Below, one piece after another: positions 24,826-33,127 of a stretch of DNA of 34,529 nt. Below the pieces are notes generated by a model. It searched no databases, was not told the DNA's origin, and saw only the letters and a program-made list of their open reading frames with translations. The number at the start of each line of letters is the position of its first letter. Positions within the stretch are counted from its first letter, which is position 1. The DNA is from an uncultured Paraprevotella sp. GTDB lineage: Bacteria; Bacteroidota; Bacteroidia; Bacteroidales; Bacteroidaceae. The position numbers and the translations under genes were made by a program. The DNA is taken from contig URKA01000035.1 in NCBI GenBank assembly GCA_900548345.1, positions 1 through 34,529 of the forward strand, read 5' to 3'.

Positions 24826-25579
24826 CGACTTTGCCGCTGTAATCGATGGCTCTACGTCAAAAGGCAACATGCAATGGAGCGGGAAGACAACGGGAAGGAT
24901 GGCCATGGAATTATTGACCGATTCCATCGCAAGTCTTCCGGAAAGAAGTACGGCATTCACCGCTTTGGAAGTGCTTACGGAACGTATCCGCCGTTTTTAT
25001 GTGCAGCATGGACTATGTGAGGAGGTAAAGTGGAATCCCGAAAACAGACTGACTGCCAGTTGCGTGATATACTCGCATTTCAGGAAGGAGATTTGGATGT
25101 TCGGAGATTGTTTGTGCCGTTTCAACGGGAAAACCTATACTCATCCCAAACATACGGATAGGGTGTTATCGGAAATACGTGCGGATATTCTTTCCTACCT
25201 CATAAGAAAAGGGCATTCCATCGAGAACTTGCAGACAAGAGACTTGGCAAGGGAATGGATTTTGCCTTACCTAAAAGACCAATGTGCATTCCAGAACACA
25301 AGGGATGCTGGACTTTATTCCTACGCTGTTTTGGACGGTTTCACCGTATTTCCGGACATGATAAGAATCCTTCCTGTTCCTGACGAAACGACAGAATTGA
25401 TACTTGCATCCGACGGCTACCCTTGTCTGGAAGATTCATTGGAGGACACAGAACGCCGCCTTTCCGCCCTTTTGTATAGCGACCCTCTCTGTTACCATAA
25501 GTTCAAAAGTACAAAAGGATGCATAAAAGGAAATGTGTCTTACGATGACCGGAGCTATTTACGCCTGTCATTGAACTGA
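24752..25579 (+). CDS. PP2C-like (PPM) phosphatase-fold protein, divergent
   Basis: A 275-residue cytoplasmic protein that matches the PPM/PP2C Ser/Thr phosphatase layout by motif order. DDFAAVIDGSTSKG at 25-38 holds the first metal Asp (Asp32). TASCVIYSHFRKEIWMFGD is at 101-119 with Gly118-Asp119, LILASDG at 216-222 holds the third Asp, and DDRSYLRL at 265-272 corresponds to the usual DNIT end motif. Length and spacing fit a minimal PP2C catalytic domain. The start at 24752 (MKIIEKFQ) lies inside ygiQ, giving a 74-base overlap in another frame; the longer frame from 24575 would overlap far more and adds a ygiQ shadow. The assignment is mine from motifs. It may be a phosphatase or a catalytically altered relative. 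Confidence 0.65.
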   Translation: MKIIEKFQRGKTTTDTNEDGIVTTDDFAAVIDGSTSKGNMQWSGKTTGRMAMELLTDSIASLPERSTAFTALEVLTERIRRFYVQHGLCEEVKWNPENRLTASCVIYSHFRKEIWMFGDCLCRFNGKTYTHPKHTDRVLSEIRADILSYLIRKGHSIENLQTRDLAREWILPYLKDQCAFQNTRDAGLYSYAVLDGFTVFPDMIRILPVPDETTELILASDGYPCLEDSLEDTERRLSALLYSDPLCYHKFKSTKGCIKGNVSYDDRSYLRLSLN

Positions 25580-25645
25580 ATAGAATATAACCACATATAT
25601 AATATATAATAAGGATAACAAATTACTCCTAAAAACAGATTTTGC

Positions 25646-26551
25646 ATGTTTTCATCTTCAGTAAAAACCAATTCTATATCAGCCTGGATGTTAGCCGCAC
25701 GCCCTAAAACTTTGACAGGAGCTGCAGTTCCGGTAATGACAGGCATCGCCATGGCTTATGCAGACGGTAGTTTTCATCTGATGCCTGCTGTATTGTGTCT
25801 GCTCTTTGCCTTCCTGATGCAGATAGACGCCAATTTTGTCAATGACTACTATGACTTCAAGAAAGGGATAGACGATGAAAAACGGCTCGGTCCCAAACGC
25901 GCCTGTGCGGAAGGATGGATTACGATGAGTGCCATGCGCCGCGGCATAATCTTCACCACCCTTCTATCTTGCCTGACGGGACTTCCGCTGATGGCATACG
26001 GCGGTTGGGAAATGCTCCTTGTCGGAGTAGCCTGTGTGGTGTTCTGCTTTCTTTATACGACGGTATTGGCCGGAATGGGGTTAGGCGATTTGCTGGTGTG
26101 GGTGTTCTTCGGACTGATACCCGTATGTGTCACCTATTATATACAGACGGGTACACTCTCCCCCATTGTCGTCTTGCTTTCGATAGCCTGCGGACTGGTC
26201 ATAGACTGTCTGCTGATTGTAAACAACTACCGGGACCGGTTTACAGATAAAAACAGCGGAAAAATAACTTTAGTTGTAAGAATCGGCGGAAAAGCCGCAG
26301 AAAATCTCTATCTTTGGAGTGGTATTGCGGCCGTAATCCTGTGTCAGACCAAATGGTACGACGGAAACGGATGGACAGTGCTCCCCGTTGCACTTTACCT
26401 TTTCCCCCATTTCAACGCATGGAAACGCATGAAAGAAATCGGGCGCGGACGCGGACTGAATACCGTTTTGGGCATGACAGCACGCAATATATTCATATTC
26501 GGCGCACTGCTCACAATTGGATTGCTCACTTATCCCCTAATCAATTCATAA
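25646..26551 (+). CDS. menA: 1,4-dihydroxy-2-naphthoate polyprenyltransferase
   Basis: Integral membrane prenyltransferase attaching the isoprenoid tail to DHNA, the last-but-one step of menaquinone synthesis. The 301-residue protein has eight to nine hydrophobic segments. The two Asp-rich Mg-diphosphate motifs of the UbiA superfamily are present: NDYYD at 66-70 with Asp76, and NNYRD at 193-197 with Asp201. The sequence AARPKTLTGAAVPV near the N-terminus is the MenA-type first motif. It lies 66 AT-rich bases after the PP2C-like gene with no clear -7 box, so it may be read from upstream. ettA follows after 8 bases. UbiA relatives differ in substrate, but the N-terminal motif makes menA the best call. 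Confidence 0.92.
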   Translation: MFSSSVKTNSISAWMLAARPKTLTGAAVPVMTGIAMAYADGSFHLMPAVLCLLFAFLMQIDANFVNDYYDFKKGIDDEKRLGPKRACAEGWITMSAMRRGIIFTTLLSCLTGLPLMAYGGWEMLLVGVACVVFCFLYTTVLAGMGLGDLLVWVFFGLIPVCVTYYIQTGTLSPIVVLLSIACGLVIDCLLIVNNYRDRFTDKNSGKITLVVRIGGKAAENLYLWSGIAAVILCQTKWYDGNGWTVLPVALYLFPHFNAWKRMKEIGRGRGLNTVLGMTARNIFIFGALLTIGLLTYPLINS

Positions 26552-26559
26552 AACCAATT

Positions 26560-28257
26560 ATGGCAACAGTAGACGATAAAAAAATCATTTTCTCAATGGT
26601 CGGTGTAAGCAAAACCATACGCCAGACCAACAAGCAAGTATTGAAAAACATCTATCTGAGCTTTTTCTACGGAGCAAAAATAGGCATCATCGGTCTGAAC
26701 GGTTCGGGAAAATCCACTTTGATGAAAATCATTGCCGGTCTGGACAAGGATATTCAGGGCGAAGTGGTGTTCTCTCCGGGATATAGCGTGGGCTATTTGC
26801 CTCAGGAGCCGCAACTCGATCCCACCAAGACGGTCAAGGAAGTGGTGATGGAGGGCGTGCAGCCGATTGTAGACGCATTGGCCGAGTATGAAGACATCAA
26901 CCAAAAGTTCGGTATGCCTGAGTACTACGAGAATGAGGATAAGATGAATGAACTCTTTGCACGTCAAGGCGAACTGCAGGATATCATCGACGCAACCGAT
27001 GCCTGGAATCTCGATACGAAACTGGAACGTGCCATGGATGCCTTACGTTGCCCGCCGGCCGACCAGCCGGTAGAAAACCTTTCCGGAGGAGAAAGACGAC
27101 GTGTGGCACTTTGTCGCCTCCTGTTACAGAAACCCGATGTGTTGTTGCTTGACGAGCCGACCAACCACCTTGACGCAGAAAGCATCGACTGGCTGGAACA
27201 ACATCTGAACCAATACGAAGGTACGGTCATCGCCGTAACCCACGACCGTTACTTCCTTGACGATGTGGCCGGATGGATATTGGAACTCGACCGTGGTGAG
27301 GGAATTCCTTGGAAAGGCAACTATTCATCATGGCTCGACCAAAAGACCAAGCGCATGGAGCAGGAAGAAAAGACTGCCAGCAAGCGCCGGAAAACATTGG
27401 AGCGCGAACTGGAATGGGTGCGTATGGCGCCGAAGGCACGTCAGGCCAAAGGTAAAGCCCGTTTGAATTCATACGACAAACTGTTGAATGAGGACCAGAA
27501 GGAAAAAGAAGAAAAACTGGAAATCTATATCCCCAACGGCCCGCGTTTGGGCAACAATGTCATTGAAGCACTGCACGTGAAAAAAGCATACGGTGATAAA
27601 GTCTTGTTTGAAGACTTGAATTTCATGTTGCCGCCCAACGGTATTGTCGGTGTAATCGGTCCTAACGGAGCCGGCAAGACCACGCTGTTCCGACTGATTA
27701 TGGAACTTGATACACCCGATGCCGGAAGTTTCCAGGTGGGCGAGACTGTGAAACTTGCCTATGTAGACCAAAACCACAAAGACATCTCTCCGGAAAAGAG
27801 CGTATATGAAGTCATGAGCGGAGGCAACGAACTGATGCGCATGGGAAGCCGTGATATCAATGTACGTGCCTATCTGAGCCGTTTCAACTTTTCCGGTGCG
27901 GACCAGGAAAAGAAATGCGGCGTGCTTTCAGGAGGAGAGCGGAACCGTCTGCATCTGGCCATGGCCCTGAAAGAAGAAGGAAATGTATTGCTGCTTGACG
28001 AACCGACGAACGACATCGACGTGAACACGCTTCGTGCACTGGAAGAAGGCCTTGAAGCATTTGCAGGTTGTGCCGTGGTCATCAGTCACGACCGCTGGTT
28101 CCTCGACCGCATCTGCACGCATATCCTTGCCTTCGAAGGCGACGGCAATGTGTTCTTCTTCGAAGGAGGCTACTCGGATTACGAAAGCAACAAGATGAAA
28201 CGTCTCGGACTGGAAGAGCCGAAACGCATCCGTTACCGTAAACTGATGGAAGACTAA
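26560..28257 (+). CDS. ettA: Energy-dependent translational throttle protein EttA (ABC-F ATPase)
   Basis: A soluble ABC-F protein that binds the ribosomal E site and adjusts translation to energy state. The 565-residue protein has two nucleotide-binding domains: the first with GLNGSGKS at 45-52, LSGGE at 174-178 and LLDEPTNHLD at 196-205, the second with GPNGAGKT at 367-374 and later LSGGERNR and LLDEPTND. Between the first Walker A and signature is the arm region (about 95-140) that marks EttA, and a charged linker (about 255-325) joins the two domains. The start at 26560 (MATVDDKK) gives the family's usual length; the longer frame from 26314 would run back through menA. It begins 8 bases after the menA stop. 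Confidence 0.94.
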   Translation: MATVDDKKIIFSMVGVSKTIRQTNKQVLKNIYLSFFYGAKIGIIGLNGSGKSTLMKIIAGLDKDIQGEVVFSPGYSVGYLPQEPQLDPTKTVKEVVMEGVQPIVDALAEYEDINQKFGMPEYYENEDKMNELFARQGELQDIIDATDAWNLDTKLERAMDALRCPPADQPVENLSGGERRRVALCRLLLQKPDVLLLDEPTNHLDAESIDWLEQHLNQYEGTVIAVTHDRYFLDDVAGWILELDRGEGIPWKGNYSSWLDQKTKRMEQEEKTASKRRKTLERELEWVRMAPKARQAKGKARLNSYDKLLNEDQKEKEEKLEIYIPNGPRLGNNVIEALHVKKAYGDKVLFEDLNFMLPPNGIVGVIGPNGAGKTTLFRLIMELDTPDAGSFQVGETVKLAYVDQNHKDISPEKSVYEVMSGGNELMRMGSRDINVRAYLSRFNFSGADQEKKCGVLSGGERNRLHLAMALKEEGNVLLLDEPTNDIDVNTLRALEEGLEAFAGCAVVISHDRWFLDRICTHILAFEGDGNVFFFEGGYSDYESNKMKRLGLEEPKRIRYRKLMED

Positions 28258-28266
28258 CACCACTCT

Positions 28267-28299
28267 TTCGGGCGGGCATCCTTCCGATGTCCGCCCGAA
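28267..28299 (+). other. GC-rich hairpin between ettA and the SUI1-like gene
   Basis: A 14-bp stem (28267-28280 with 28286-28299, one G-U) around a 5-base loop, 9 bases past the ettA stop. There is no T-run on the plus strand, so it may be an attenuator or mRNA-stability element within the ettA-SUI1 transcript. Confidence 0.5.
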
Positions 28300-28318
28300 T
28301 CATACACAGAAATACGCT

Positions 28319-28663
28319 ATGAAACAAAAAGACAACGATTGGAAATCACGTTTAGGCATGGTATATTCCACCAATCCCGACTTTGCCTATGAGACGGAAG
28401 AAGAACAGGAAGAGGAGACATTACCCAAAGAACGTCAGAGATTGCGCGTAGCGGTTGAAAAAAAGAACCGAGGCGGAAAGACCGTGACCGTGGTAAAAGG
28501 TTTCGTCGGAACGGAAACCGACCTGAAAGATTTGGGCAAGCTGTTGAAGACCAAGTGTGGAGTGGGCGGTGCCGTTAAAGAGGGCGAGATACTCATACAA
28601 GGCGAATGGAGAGACCGTCTGGTTTCCCTGCTGAGACAAGAAGGGTATTCGGACACCAAATAA
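28319..28663 (+). CDS. eIF1/SUI1-like translation factor (YciH family)
   Basis: A 114-residue homologue of eukaryotic initiation factor 1. The first 35 residues are acidic and probably disordered. The SUI1 fold occupies about 40-110, with RVAVEKKNRGGKTVTVVKGF, the KTKCGVGGAVKEGEILIQGE block and the C-terminal helix LLRQEGY, which are the family's conserved blocks. Bacterial members contribute to initiation fidelity in vitro, but their cellular role is unsettled. It lies 61 bases after ettA, separated by a hairpin with no terminator T-run, and both genes act on the ribosome, so co-expression is plausible. A strong terminator follows. Confidence 0.92.
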   Translation: MKQKDNDWKSRLGMVYSTNPDFAYETEEEQEEETLPKERQRLRVAVEKKNRGGKTVTVVKGFVGTETDLKDLGKLLKTKCGVGGAVKEGEILIQGEWRDRLVSLLRQEGYSDTK

Positions 28664-28675
28664 AAAATGAACCCG

Positions 28676-28723
28676 AAAAAACGGACCTGTCAACGTTTGA
28701 TTGCCGACAGGTCCGTTTTTTTT
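28676..28723. terminator. Bidirectional terminator after the SUI1-like gene and tRNA-Thr
   Basis: A stem of at least 16 bp (A-run plus CGGACCTGTC at 28682-28691 with GACAGGTCCG at 28706-28715 and T-run to 28723). It has A and T tracts on both sides, so it serves the plus-strand SUI1-like gene and the minus-strand tRNA-Thr. Confidence 0.9.
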
Positions 28724-28780
28724 AAGAGGAAATGAAGGCTGATAAAAAATAACGGGCACTGCAATCGCAGCACCCGTTTG

Positions 28781-28853
28781 AGCCGACACGGGGACTCGAA
28801 CCCCGGACCCTTTCATTACGAATGAAATGCTCTACCAACTGAGCCATGTCGGC
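28781..28853 (-). tRNA. tRNA-Thr (anticodon CGT)
   Basis: A 73-base cloverleaf on the minus strand. The acceptor GCCGACA pairs with TGTCGGC. The D arm is GCTC/GAGC. The anticodon stem TTTCA/TGAAA has loop TTCGTAA, giving CGT, which reads ACG. The T arm is CCGGG-TTCGAGT-CCCGT with one G-T pair. The discriminator is T and no CCA is encoded. Confidence 0.95.
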
Positions 28854-28868
28854 TTTTGATTTCGGGTG

Positions 28869-28876
28869 CAAAGGTA
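28869..28876 (-). promoter_or_regulatory. Bacteroides -7 box for tRNA-Thr
   Basis: Minus-strand TACCTTTG, 15 bases upstream of the mature tRNA. It is divergent from the GH105 operon promoter at 28915-28946. Confidence 0.65.
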
Positions 28877-28914
28877 AGACTTATTTTTGAAATCCGAAAA
28901 TAAAAACAAGTTTT

Positions 28915-28946
28915 TTTGTGTAAGACCTGAAAAAAAACTACCTTTG
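28915..28946 (+). promoter_or_regulatory. Near-ideal Bacteroides promoter for the pectin operon
   Basis: TTTG at 28915-28918, 20 bases, then TACCTTTG at 28939-28946. Both elements and spacing fit the consensus. The ATG of the GH105-type gene is 24 bases downstream. Confidence 0.75.
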
Positions 28947-28970
28947 TTTACCTGTTGATATGTATATGAT

Positions 28971-30125
28971 ATGAGAAGAATCCTTCTGACTATACTGTTA
29001 ATCTTCGGCATAGGAAAGGCCGGAGCACAAAAGATGCCGGAAAAGAAAAACATCGTGGCCTGCATGGAGAGCGTCAACGATAATTTCATGAAACGACATC
29101 GGCCGAATGGAGAGACCGTCGGCTCCAATACCGTGCATCTGTCCAATGCATGGACAACAAGTGTGTATTTTGAAGGACTGATGGCACTCAACAGGGTGTC
29201 TCCGCAATCAAAATATACGGAATATGCCTTGATATGGGCCGAAACCAACCGTTGGAACTTCAAAGGCATTCCCCAAACACTTGATTCGGACAACCAATGT
29301 TGCGCACAGACCTATATCGACTTGTACCGCATGTACGGTAATCCACAGGCTTTAAACCATGTGGAAAGAATGGTCAACAACGTGGTAAACAACACGACAC
29401 AAAATGACTGGAAAGAAGTCAGCGCCCTGCAAACAGCCATGCCCGTATATGCCAAAATGTGTGCCCTGAAAAAAGATATGCGTTATGTGGAAAGAATGAT
29501 GGAACTATACCATCATCTGCGTAATACGATAGGACTGTACAATCCTATAGACGGTTTATGGTGGCAAAGTGCGGCATACATGCCCCCCTATAAAGAACCG
29601 AACGGAGCAAACTGCTATTGGAGTCGTGGAAACGGTTGGGCATTGGCCGGACTGGCCCGTACGCTTGAAGAAATCGACAGTGCCATACCGGATTTTACAG
29701 ACGAAGAACTTCAAAAGCTGAAAGACATACGTCACGCTCTTGCCATGGACTTCGTGTCCACAGCCATGGCTGTGAAAAACCGGCAACGTGAAGACGGCTT
29801 CTGGAATTGCAGTCTTGCCGACTCTCTGCATTACGGAGGTCCCGAAAGTTCCTCCACTTCCTTATTTATATATGGTATGGCATGGGGCATCCGCAAGCAT
29901 CTGCTATCACCCGACATCTTTCTTCCTGCCGTTCTGAAAGGCTGGAGAGGAATGACCGAAAAAGCCGTACACCCCGAAGGTACACTCGGCTATGTGCAGG
30001 GCGAAGGACAAGAACCGAAGGACAGCCAACCCGTGCGCCACGCATTCCGGACCGAAGGAGAAGATTTTGTTACCGGATGTTTCCTGTTGGCCGGTTCTGA
30101 AATGTTCAGACTGCTACCCAAATAA
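28971..30125 (+). CDS. GH105/GH88-type unsaturated rhamnogalacturonyl/glucuronyl hydrolase
   Basis: Expected to remove the unsaturated uronic acid left on oligosaccharides after a polysaccharide lyase has acted. The 384-residue protein has a signal peptide (1-19, ending AGA before QKMP), so it is exported. The (alpha/alpha)6-barrel family is shown by the DSDNQCCAQTYIDLYR segment at 105-120, carrying a candidate catalytic Asp, by NPIDGLWWQSA at 191-201, and by WSRGNGWALAGL at 217-228, the hallmark of these enzymes. Near the C-terminus PVRHAF and EDFVTGCFLLAGSEM complete the pattern. It leads a three-gene operon with GH2 and a CE12-type esterase, which favours rhamnogalacturonan oligosaccharides as substrate over glycosaminoglycans. 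Confidence 0.85.
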   Translation: MRRILLTILLIFGIGKAGAQKMPEKKNIVACMESVNDNFMKRHRPNGETVGSNTVHLSNAWTTSVYFEGLMALNRVSPQSKYTEYALIWAETNRWNFKGIPQTLDSDNQCCAQTYIDLYRMYGNPQALNHVERMVNNVVNNTTQNDWKEVSALQTAMPVYAKMCALKKDMRYVERMMELYHHLRNTIGLYNPIDGLWWQSAAYMPPYKEPNGANCYWSRGNGWALAGLARTLEEIDSAIPDFTDEELQKLKDIRHALAMDFVSTAMAVKNRQREDGFWNCSLADSLHYGGPESSSTSLFIYGMAWGIRKHLLSPDIFLPAVLKGWRGMTEKAVHPEGTLGYVQGEGQEPKDSQPVRHAFRTEGEDFVTGCFLLAGSEMFRLLPK

Positions 30126-30182
30126 GAACCACATTAACATCGACAATCAATTTATTCAATATACAACATTAACCTGATTTAT

Positions 30183-33125
30183 ATGAAAAAGCACAATCTG
30201 CTGTTTTCCTCGTTTGCATTGACAGCCTTGATGTGGAACGGGAACCTGTTTTCACAGGAAGTAATCAACTTATCCGGCACTTGGGGATTCCAAGTCGACA
30301 GGCAGGATAAGGGAGTAGAAGAAAAGTGGTACGGTAAGGCATTGGATGACCGAATCCAGCTGCCCGGAAGCATGCCGCAAAGACTTAAAGGCGACCTTCC
30401 GACGGTTGATACGAAATGGACGGGCTCGCTCTACGACAGCTCGTACTATTATAATCCCTACATGGAAAAATACCGCCGGACGGAAAACTTCAAACTGCCG
30501 TTTTTCCTCACCCCCGACCGGCATTATATCGGTGCGGCATGGTATAAAAAAACGGTAAACATACCGAAAGACTGGAAAAACAAAAGCATCATGCTGTTTC
30601 TGGAACGTGCGCACATCAAGACCTCTCTGTGGGTGAACGGCAAGAAGGTGGGTGAAGACAACAGCCTGTGTGTGCCCCATTGTTATGACCTGACTGATTA
30701 CGTCAGACCGGGCGACAATACGATTGCCCTCCGCATAGACAATCATATAGAGGAGGTATGCGTAGGTGCAGACTCCCACAGCGTGACCGACCAGACACAG
30801 GGAAACTGGAACGGCATCGTGGGAAGAATAGAACTTCAGGCACGCCCGCGCATCTATGCCGAAGACATACAGGTCTATCCGGACATTCACAACAGACAGG
30901 CCACCGTCAGACTCATGCTGAGAAAGCAGAAAGTCAAGGGCGGCACCACCGCGAAAATCGCATTGTCGGCCAAAAGCTTCAATTCAGGCCAAACACACGA
31001 AGTGGCAGGCACGGAGAAGGAAATCGCCTTGAACGGAGAATATACAGAGGTGACACTTGCACTGCCGATGGGTGACGGGATGCAGTTATGGGACGAGTTC
31101 AATCCCGCACTTTACGAACTTACAGCCGTTGTCACCTCCAAAGAAGGAACCGATACACAGACCCGTACGTTCGGTATGCGTGAATTCAAGATAGAAGGAA
31201 AGGCATTCTACGTCAACGGGCGGAAGACCATGTTGAGGGGTACTGTGGAGAACTGCGACTTCCCTCTGACTGGTTATGCACCGATGAACGAGGCGGAATG
31301 GGAACGGGTATTCCGCATCTGCCGCCGTTACGGGCTGAACCACATGCGTTTCCACTCCTTCTGTCCGCCCGAATCCGCGTTCGCAGCGGCAGATAAGGTG
31401 GGTTTCTATCTGCAACCGGAAGGGCCGAGCTGGCCTAACCACGGCGTAAAATTAGGTAACGGCATGTATATCGACGAGTACCTGATGCGGGAAACCCAAC
31501 GGATGAACAAGGCATACGGCAACCACGCCTCCTTCTGCATGATGGCCTGTGGCAATGAACCCGCCGGAAACTGGGTGGAATGGGTAAGCAGATTCGTGGA
31601 TGAATGGAAGAAGACCGACAGCCGTCACGTCTATACCGGAGCATCGGTTGGCGGCGGATGGGCCTGGCAACCCCGCAGCATGTACCATGTCAAGGCCGGC
31701 GTGCGCGGTTTGGACGAATGGCGTCGCAAAGCACCGGAAAGCACATTCGACTTCCGCGCGAAAATCGACACCGTAAGCCAGCCTTTCGTGTCTCACGAGA
31801 CGGGACAGTGGTGTGTTTTCCCAAATTTCGATGAGATAGAGAAGTACACCGGGGTCAACAAGGCAAAGAATTTTGAAATCTTCCGCGACATATTGGAGGA
31901 TAATCACATGGGCAAGATGGCCCACAAGTTTATGATGGCTTCCGGAAAACTGCAGGCCCTGTGCTACAAACATGAACTGGAACGCACCTTCCGCACGCCG
32001 GATTATGCCGGTTTCCAGCTGCTTGCGCTCAATGATTACTCCGGCCAGGGCACGGCATTGGTTGGAGTGACCGATGTGTTCTTCGATGACAAAGGTTATT
32101 GCACGGCCGAAGAGTTCCGTGAGTTCTGTTCGCCCACGGTATTGCTGGCGCGTATCCCCAAATTCACCTATTGGGACGATGAGGATTTTACGGCAGAACT
32201 GGAAGTGGCGCACTTCGGGAAGGCTCCCGTACATCAGGCGGAAATCACATATACCATCAAGGACGAGTATGACAAACCTTATGCGCATGGTGTAATCTGC
32301 CGGAAGGATATTCCCATCGGACACAACATCCGGTTGGGACAGATACCGGCATTCCGAACATCGGAACGGGATGCACACAAATATGTGCTTGAAGTGACGT
32401 TGAAGGGTATGTATGAAACCGAAGGAAAGTCGGAAGAGGTTTGCAGCACGAATCACTGGGATTTCTGGATTTATCCCAAGTCGACCTTGCATGCGCTCCG
32501 TGAAGACACGCCTTCCGACATATACGTCACCGACTCGCTGGACGCCAAGGCCGAGCAGGTGCTGAACGATGGCGGAAAAGTGCTGGTTACGGCAGCCGGC
32601 AAAGTCACTTACGGAAAAGACATCGTGCAACAGTTCACGCCTGTGTTCTGGAACACGAGCTGGTTCAAGATGCGTCCGCCGCATACTACCGGACTGTATA
32701 TAGAGAATTACCATCCGCTCTTCAGGAACTTCCCGACCGGTTACCACAGCGACTTGCAATGGTGGGAACTTGTCAACCGGAAGCAGGTGATGCAATTCAC
32801 GGAATTTCCCGAAGACTTCCAACCCATCGTGCAGAGTATCGACACCTGGTTCCTGAGCCGCAAGATAGGTATGCTTTTCGAGGCGACGGTTGGAAACGGA
32901 CGGCTTATGATGACCACCATGCCCATGGATGTCAGCGATAAATACCCTGTGGTGTGCCAGATGCGCAAAGCCATCATGGACTACATGGCATCGGACGATT
33001 TCCGCCCGGAATTTACGGTCGGACTGCAACAGATAAAAGACCTGTTCACGAAAGAAGCACCGAAGGTGAACATGTACACTAACGATTCTCCCGATGAACT
33101 GAAGCCCAAACTTAACCAGAAGTAA
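30183..33125 (+). CDS. GH2-family glycoside hydrolase, secreted
   Basis: A retaining exo-glycosidase of family 2. The 980-residue protein has a signal peptide (1-24, ending LFS before QEVINLSGTW). The N-terminal jellyroll sugar-binding domain (to about 225) holds the AAWYKKTVNIP and LWVNGKKVGE blocks. An Ig-like domain spans about 225-335, and the TIM barrel starts near 340 (FYVNGRKTMLRG). MACGNEP at 454-460 gives acid/base Glu459, and SHETGQW at 537-543 gives the predicted nucleophile Glu539. The C-terminal 300 residues add further beta domains. In GH2, substrate (beta-galactoside, beta-glucuronide, alpha-arabinoside and others) cannot be read from these motifs. It lies 57 bases after the GH105-type gene and 2 bases before the esterase. 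Confidence 0.88.
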   Translation: MKKHNLLFSSFALTALMWNGNLFSQEVINLSGTWGFQVDRQDKGVEEKWYGKALDDRIQLPGSMPQRLKGDLPTVDTKWTGSLYDSSYYYNPYMEKYRRTENFKLPFFLTPDRHYIGAAWYKKTVNIPKDWKNKSIMLFLERAHIKTSLWVNGKKVGEDNSLCVPHCYDLTDYVRPGDNTIALRIDNHIEEVCVGADSHSVTDQTQGNWNGIVGRIELQARPRIYAEDIQVYPDIHNRQATVRLMLRKQKVKGGTTAKIALSAKSFNSGQTHEVAGTEKEIALNGEYTEVTLALPMGDGMQLWDEFNPALYELTAVVTSKEGTDTQTRTFGMREFKIEGKAFYVNGRKTMLRGTVENCDFPLTGYAPMNEAEWERVFRICRRYGLNHMRFHSFCPPESAFAAADKVGFYLQPEGPSWPNHGVKLGNGMYIDEYLMRETQRMNKAYGNHASFCMMACGNEPAGNWVEWVSRFVDEWKKTDSRHVYTGASVGGGWAWQPRSMYHVKAGVRGLDEWRRKAPESTFDFRAKIDTVSQPFVSHETGQWCVFPNFDEIEKYTGVNKAKNFEIFRDILEDNHMGKMAHKFMMASGKLQALCYKHELERTFRTPDYAGFQLLALNDYSGQGTALVGVTDVFFDDKGYCTAEEFREFCSPTVLLARIPKFTYWDDEDFTAELEVAHFGKAPVHQAEITYTIKDEYDKPYAHGVICRKDIPIGHNIRLGQIPAFRTSERDAHKYVLEVTLKGMYETEGKSEEVCSTNHWDFWIYPKSTLHALREDTPSDIYVTDSLDAKAEQVLNDGGKVLVTAAGKVTYGKDIVQQFTPVFWNTSWFKMRPPHTTGLYIENYHPLFRNFPTGYHSDLQWWELVNRKQVMQFTEFPEDFQPIVQSIDTWFLSRKIGMLFEATVGNGRLMMTTMPMDVSDKYPVVCQMRKAIMDYMASDDFRPEFTVGLQQIKDLFTKEAPKVNMYTNDSPDELKPKLNQK

Positions 33126-33127
33126 TC

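Noticed and set aside
24575..25579. 334-residue version of the PP2C-like protein
   Set aside because: The extra N-terminal 59 residues are an out-of-frame reading of ygiQ's conserved end; the shorter start gives a normal PP2C length.
28267..28299. Terminator after ettA
   Set aside because: The stem is strong, but the downstream bases (TCATACACAG) have no T-run, so standard intrinsic termination is unlikely.
31452..33029. 525-codon open frame on the minus strand
   Set aside because: It lies entirely antisense to the GH2 gene, has no promoter, ribosome-binding site or recognisable motif, and mirrors the GC-rich third positions of the real gene.
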